Below, piece after piece: positions 60,290-64,000 of a stretch of DNA of 64,000 bases. The DNA is from Chryseobacterium gleum. Its GTDB lineage: Bacteria > Bacteroidota > Bacteroidia > Flavobacteriales_D > Crocinitomicaceae. The first letter of the stretch is position 1; each line of letters begins with the position of its first letter. The stretch spans positions 1 through 64,000 of the forward strand of contig CAMAXI010000012.1 in NCBI GenBank assembly GCA_945862165.1. Reading direction: 5' to 3'. A model generated the notes under the pieces. That model worked only from the letters and a program-made list of their open reading frames with translations, had not been told where the DNA came from and did no database searches. Both the position numbers and the translations under genes were made by a program.

Positions 60290-63200
60290 ATGATACAAAA
60301 AATTTCTGTTTTTACTTTTTTATTCTTCACCTTCTGGTTGCAAGCACAAGAAAGATGTGGTTTTGATCAATTACACAGACAACAATTGTCAAACAACGCT
60401 GATTTTAGTAGATCTGTCGAAGATTTTGAACAAAATTTAATTAAGAATTTTCATTCGTTTAAATTAAAAGCAAACGGTTCGTACAAAATACCAATTGTTG
60501 TTCATGTTATGGAAACCAAAACAAGTATGACTGAAATAAGCGATGAACAAATTTATAAAGCCATACAATATCTAAATGAAGTTTATCGTAAAGTTGCAGG
60601 TACCCATGGGGATGGGAATGGTGTTGATTTAACAATAGAGTTTGCATTAGCTGTTCGAGATCCTCAAGGAAATTGCACGACTGGAATAACACGTCGCGAT
60701 ATGTCTTCAAATGCAAAATACATGGCTGCAGGAACTACTTCCAATACAACTGGTATAAGTGATGCAACTTTAAAAACATTTGATGTTTGGGACCAAAAAA
60801 AATATTACAATATTTGGTTGGTTTCAGAAATCGATGGTAATGATGGTGGGTATGGTACGCAAGGATATGCTTATTTTGCTTCAAGCCATGGTTTTTCTTA
60901 CGATGGTTCAGTAATTTTAGTAAATGCTATAAAAAAAGAAAATGATCACACTTTACCACATGAGTTAGGTCATGCTTTGAATTTATACCATTCATTCGAA
61001 GGAGATCAAGATGCAAATGGTAATTCTGTTTGTCCATCCAATACCAATTGTTCAACGAATGGTGACAAAGTATGTGATACACCTCCACACAAACGAAGTG
61101 CGAACGATTGTGTGGTTGGCGCTAATAGTTGTGATGGTGGATCTAGCACTGAAAACTTTATTCATAATTTTATGGATTATTCATCTGGTGATTGCGCAAA
61201 TATGTTTACTGCAGGTCAAAAAACGAGAATGCTAGCAGCTCTTACGGTTACTCGAAAATCCTTTTTAGAAGAGAATGGAAATTTATCTTTAGTACCAGTT
61301 TCGACTCCAAGTGTTGATTTTAGCGCTTCAAACGCCTTGGTTTGTTCGGGTTCTACGATTTCTTTAAAATCAAAAACTACGTGTATTCCGAATACTTTTA
61401 TACCAAATACTGTTTGGACAAATATTAGTTTTAGTTGGACCTTAAAAAGTGGATCAACCACCCTAACATCTACCTTGGAAAATCCAAATTTTCAATTAAC
61501 TACCGCAGGTTCTTACGATGTTACTTTAACAGTTACTTCTAGTTTTGGTACACAATCATTAACAAAATCAGGTTTTATTGTCGTATCAACATCCCCAAAA
61601 AAAGCGTGTACTCCATCATCTAATAATGTTGGGAATTTTTGGAATTGCGTCACCAACGTGACTTTAAAAGATATTAATAACAACTCTTCCATTTATGATA
61701 ATATTGCTTATTCAGATTATAGTTGTTCAAGCGGGACAGTCTTAGAAGTTGGAAAATCATATGACTTAACAGTTTCTATTCGTGCTGCTACAGTTCAAGA
61801 AGTTTTTGAGGCATATATTGATTACAATAACAATGGCGTTTTTGATACAAATGAAAAAGTACATTCTGGCTCTACACCTGTCGATACTGTAAATATTATT
61901 CCATTTAAAACAACAATTACGATTCCTCAAACAGCAACATTAAATACTCCATTACGCATGCGTATTTATGGTGAGGGAAACACTCTAACTACAAATGAAA
62001 AAAGTTGTAATGCTATCATGTATATCGGTGATGTCGAAGATTACTCTGTTTACATTAAATCCACTTGTATTGGTGCACCTAGTATTACCAATCAACCAAC
62101 TACGCCAACTGCTACCTGTTCGGGCGCTGGTACACAAACATTATCTGTAACTGCAACTGGGGGTAATCTATCCTATCAATGGCGTAAAGGAGGTGTTAAT
62201 ATTTCTGACAATACCATTTATAGTGGAGCAACTACTGCTAGTTTAACACTTACAAATCCTACTACCGCTGAAGCTGGAAATTATGATGTAGTAGTTACAG
62301 GAACTTGTTCCCCGACTGCAACTTCGAATCCAGTTACAATTTCGGTTACTCCTAGCGTAACTCCATCTGTGAGTATTACTTCATCGGATATAGATAACAC
62401 TTTTTGTATTGGAACTAGTGTAACTTACACTGCCAATGTTTCCAATGGCGGAACTACCCCAACTTACCAATGGAAAAATAAAGGAGCTGCTATTCAAAAT
62501 CAAACGGCAGCTACCTATACTTCCAATACTTTAGCAAACAATGATCAAATTAGTGTAGATATTATTTCCAATGCTAGCTGTAAATCCACTGCAAATGCGA
62601 GTTCAAATATCTTAACCATTAGTACAGTTACTTTTAATCCTAGTGTAAGTATAACTTCCTCGGATGCGGATAATACGATTTGTCCATCAAGCCCTGTAAC
62701 ATTTACAGCGACTCCAGTTAATGCTGGAGGTGTAACATACCAATGGAAATTGAATGGGAATAATATTGCGAATGCGAAAGCTTCCACTTACAACACATCT
62801 GTTTTAGTTAATAATGATGTGATTTCGGTTGCTTTAACCTCCCTAGAAACATGTGCTTCACCAAGTGTAGTTAATTCTAATTCGATTACTACAAAGGTTA
62901 ATAGCTTACCTACGGCATCAATTTCTAGTGGTTATTCCGTATGTAAAAATGCAAATTCTACTCCGCTAGCAGTAACAGGAGCTAATGGTTCGGCACCATA
63001 CAGTTTTACATATACTGTAAATAATGGTCAAACTCAAACATTAAACACACCAAACACAATTTTCCCAGGCTCTACAACTGTCGGAACATATGTTTTTAAA
63101 ATATTAACAGTTTCAGATGCAAATAATTGTAAATCGACCTTAAACAATCTAACTTCTACCATAAACGTGATTGCTTTAACTGCTCCTGTAATCACTTGCG

Positions 63201-63691
63201 GAATAACTACAAATCACGCGATAACCTATAATTGGTCCGCAATGGCTGGAGCTTCAAGTTATAACATTTCTTATGTAGAAGGTTCAAATACATCAGTCAA
63301 TGGTGGAAGTACTAGTAATTTAAATTATACTGTAACAAATATAAATCCAACTACAGCGATTTCATTAACGGTTCTTCCACTTGGAACTGGTTGTTATACA
63401 GCAGCATCAAAAAGTTGTACTACCGATAATTCCGCAAATCTTGAAACACAGGCAATCTCTAACATCCGAATTTATCCGAATCCAAGTAATGGTAAAATTA
63501 CGATCCAAGGAATTCCTGAAGGATATACATCGCTTGAATTAGTGGATCATACTGGTAGAATCCTTGCGAAAAAAGCACTTAAAAACATAGAAATAACGGA
63601 AGAATATTCGGACATTGCTCCAGGTATATATCACTTAAAATTTACTGGTGAAGATCAGACAAGTTTTACAAAATCCATTGAAATTCAATAA
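60290..63691 (+). CDS. T9SS M43 family zinc metalloprotease with Ig-like repeats
   Basis: 1133 residues from the ATG at 60290 with a signal peptide (cleavage near FWLQAQ). The M43 (cytophagalysin/pappalysin) catalytic domain has HELGHALNLYH with zinc ligands at His224, His228 and His234 and catalytic Glu225, plus the Met-turn FMDYSSG. Then follow a PKD-like domain, a GEVED domain (YIDYNNNGVFDTNE, IGDVEDYSV), three to four Ig-like repeats with SITSSDxDNT and YQWK cores, and a type A T9SS sorting domain at the end (IRIYPNPSNGKITI). It is a large cell-surface or released protease. Confidence 0.93.
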   Translation: MIQKISVFTFLFFTFWLQAQERCGFDQLHRQQLSNNADFSRSVEDFEQNLIKNFHSFKLKANGSYKIPIVVHVMETKTSMTEISDEQIYKAIQYLNEVYRKVAGTHGDGNGVDLTIEFALAVRDPQGNCTTGITRRDMSSNAKYMAAGTTSNTTGISDATLKTFDVWDQKKYYNIWLVSEIDGNDGGYGTQGYAYFASSHGFSYDGSVILVNAIKKENDHTLPHELGHALNLYHSFEGDQDANGNSVCPSNTNCSTNGDKVCDTPPHKRSANDCVVGANSCDGGSSTENFIHNFMDYSSGDCANMFTAGQKTRMLAALTVTRKSFLEENGNLSLVPVSTPSVDFSASNALVCSGSTISLKSKTTCIPNTFIPNTVWTNISFSWTLKSGSTTLTSTLENPNFQLTTAGSYDVTLTVTSSFGTQSLTKSGFIVVSTSPKKACTPSSNNVGNFWNCVTNVTLKDINNNSSIYDNIAYSDYSCSSGTVLEVGKSYDLTVSIRAATVQEVFEAYIDYNNNGVFDTNEKVHSGSTPVDTVNIIPFKTTITIPQTATLNTPLRMRIYGEGNTLTTNEKSCNAIMYIGDVEDYSVYIKSTCIGAPSITNQPTTPTATCSGAGTQTLSVTATGGNLSYQWRKGGVNISDNTIYSGATTASLTLTNPTTAEAGNYDVVVTGTCSPTATSNPVTISVTPSVTPSVSITSSDIDNTFCIGTSVTYTANVSNGGTTPTYQWKNKGAAIQNQTAATYTSNTLANNDQISVDIISNASCKSTANASSNILTISTVTFNPSVSITSSDADNTICPSSPVTFTATPVNAGGVTYQWKLNGNNIANAKASTYNTSVLVNNDVISVALTSLETCASPSVVNSNSITTKVNSLPTASISSGYSVCKNANSTPLAVTGANGSAPYSFTYTVNNGQTQTLNTPNTIFPGSTTVGTYVFKILTVSDANNCKSTLNNLTSTINVIALTAPVITCGITTNHAITYNWSAMAGASSYNISYVEGSNTSVNGGSTSNLNYTVTNINPTTAISLTVLPLGTGCYTAASKSCTTDNSANLETQAISNIRIYPNPSNGKITIQGIPEGYTSLELVDHTGRILAKKALKNIEITEEYSDIAPGIYHLKFTGEDQTSFTKSIEIQ

Positions 63692-63723
63692 TTCATAAAT
63701 CATAATTTATAATTCATCATTAC

Positions 63724-64000
63724 ATGAATAATCCTTTTTTAACAAAAAATTCAGCTCCTCACGAAACATTTCCTTTTGAGCTACTAAAAAATGAACATTA
63801 TATCCCTGCATTAGAAGCAGGAATCCAACAAGGTAAGTCAGATATTGATGCAATTACATCCAATTCGGAAGTAGCAAACTTTGAAAATACAATCGCTGCA
63901 TTGGATAATTCCAGCGAGATCTTGGAGTTATTGAGTAATATTTTCTTCAACCTACATGAAGCAGAAACAAGCGATGAATTACAAGATTTAGCGACTGAAA
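63724..64000 (+). CDS. M3 family metallopeptidase, N-terminal part (3' end outside window)
   Basis: The frame from the ATG at 63724 is open to the window end (92 codons). The translation includes PFELLKNEHYIPALEAGIQ, DAITSNSE, ANFENTIAALDNSSEI and NIFFNLHEAETSDELQ, which match the N-terminus of dipeptidyl carboxypeptidase / oligopeptidase A (M3) proteins. It is cytoplasmic or periplasmic by family; no signal peptide is seen here. The catalytic HExxH lies beyond the window. It follows the metalloprotease gene by 32 bases. Confidence 0.8.
   Translation, partial: MNNPFLTKNSAPHETFPFELLKNEHYIPALEAGIQQGKSDIDAITSNSEVANFENTIAALDNSSEILELLSNIFFNLHEAETSDELQDLATE

Noticed and set aside
1-64000. CRISPR arrays, prophage, insertion sequences
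   Set aside because: No regularly spaced repeats, transposase, integrase or phage structural genes were seen on either strand.

Overview
The window is a compact, AT-rich bacterial chromosome segment that fits the Bacteroidota, most likely order Flavobacteriales (possibly Crocinitomicaceae or a relative; this finer placement is inference). The support is a fused SecDF, several secreted proteins with type IX secretion (T9SS) C-terminal sorting domains or gliding-motility-type C-terminal domains, a short 288-residue primary sigma factor, a bacillithiol enzyme (BshA) plus a bacilliredoxin, promoters of the Bacteroidetes type (TTTG, about 20 bases, TAnnTTTG), and near absence of Shine-Dalgarno sequences. 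There are no rRNA genes, CRISPR arrays, insertion sequences or phage genes. One tRNA (Ser, anticodon GGA) is present. No gene-free gap exceeds 300 bases.

Layout. 1-10 kb: end of secDF, rpmE2 (L31), a WG-repeat protein with a TonB-like partner, menB, a TPR lipoprotein, and a RimK-type ligase set between a retropepsin-like protease and an aspartoacylase-like hydrolase. 10-20 kb: rpoD, two different GAPDH genes around secreted or outer-membrane proteins, a CvfB-like RNA-binding protein and a DUF2130 protein. 20-31 kb: mdh; a divergent ECF sigma factor with a membrane partner and a gingipain-like T9SS protease; then a coupled run of dCMP deaminase, C-terminal processing protease, VWA protein and kdsB; then an HU/SPOR protein. 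31-44 kb: C1 peptidase, orphan BlaI-type repressor, bacilliredoxin, TatD, asparaginase, tRNA-Ser, hemB, thiolase, ilvE, a dicarboxylate symporter, a DUF3592 protein and an LRR protein. 44-50 kb (minus strand): MFS transporter, a lysine/alanine-dehydrogenase-like enzyme, a KdsC-like phosphatase, a DAHP-synthase-like enzyme and an epimerase-CBS fusion. 50-64 kb: recQ; a minus-strand operon of orphan ParA, two unknown proteins, an ABC ATPase and YihY; rplS; an EI24-like membrane protein; bshA; a beta-lactamase-fold hydrolase; a large M43 T9SS metalloprotease; and the start of an M3 peptidase.

Functional themes are envelope biogenesis and T9SS secretion (SecDF, sorting-domain cargo, the ECF/membrane-partner/C25 protease group, KdsB), central metabolism (Mdh, two GAPDHs, MenB, HemB, IlvE), thiol redox (BshA, bacilliredoxin), and core information processing (RpoD, L31, L19, RecQ).

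The best candidates for something undescribed are the tightly coupled minus-strand operon that joins a ribulose-phosphate-epimerase-like barrel carrying CBS domains, a DAHP-synthase-like enzyme and a KdsC-like phosphatase with an HTH-like extension, preceded by a perfect 16-base palindrome, and the ParA-led five-gene operon. All functional statements are from reading the sequence only; no database search was run.
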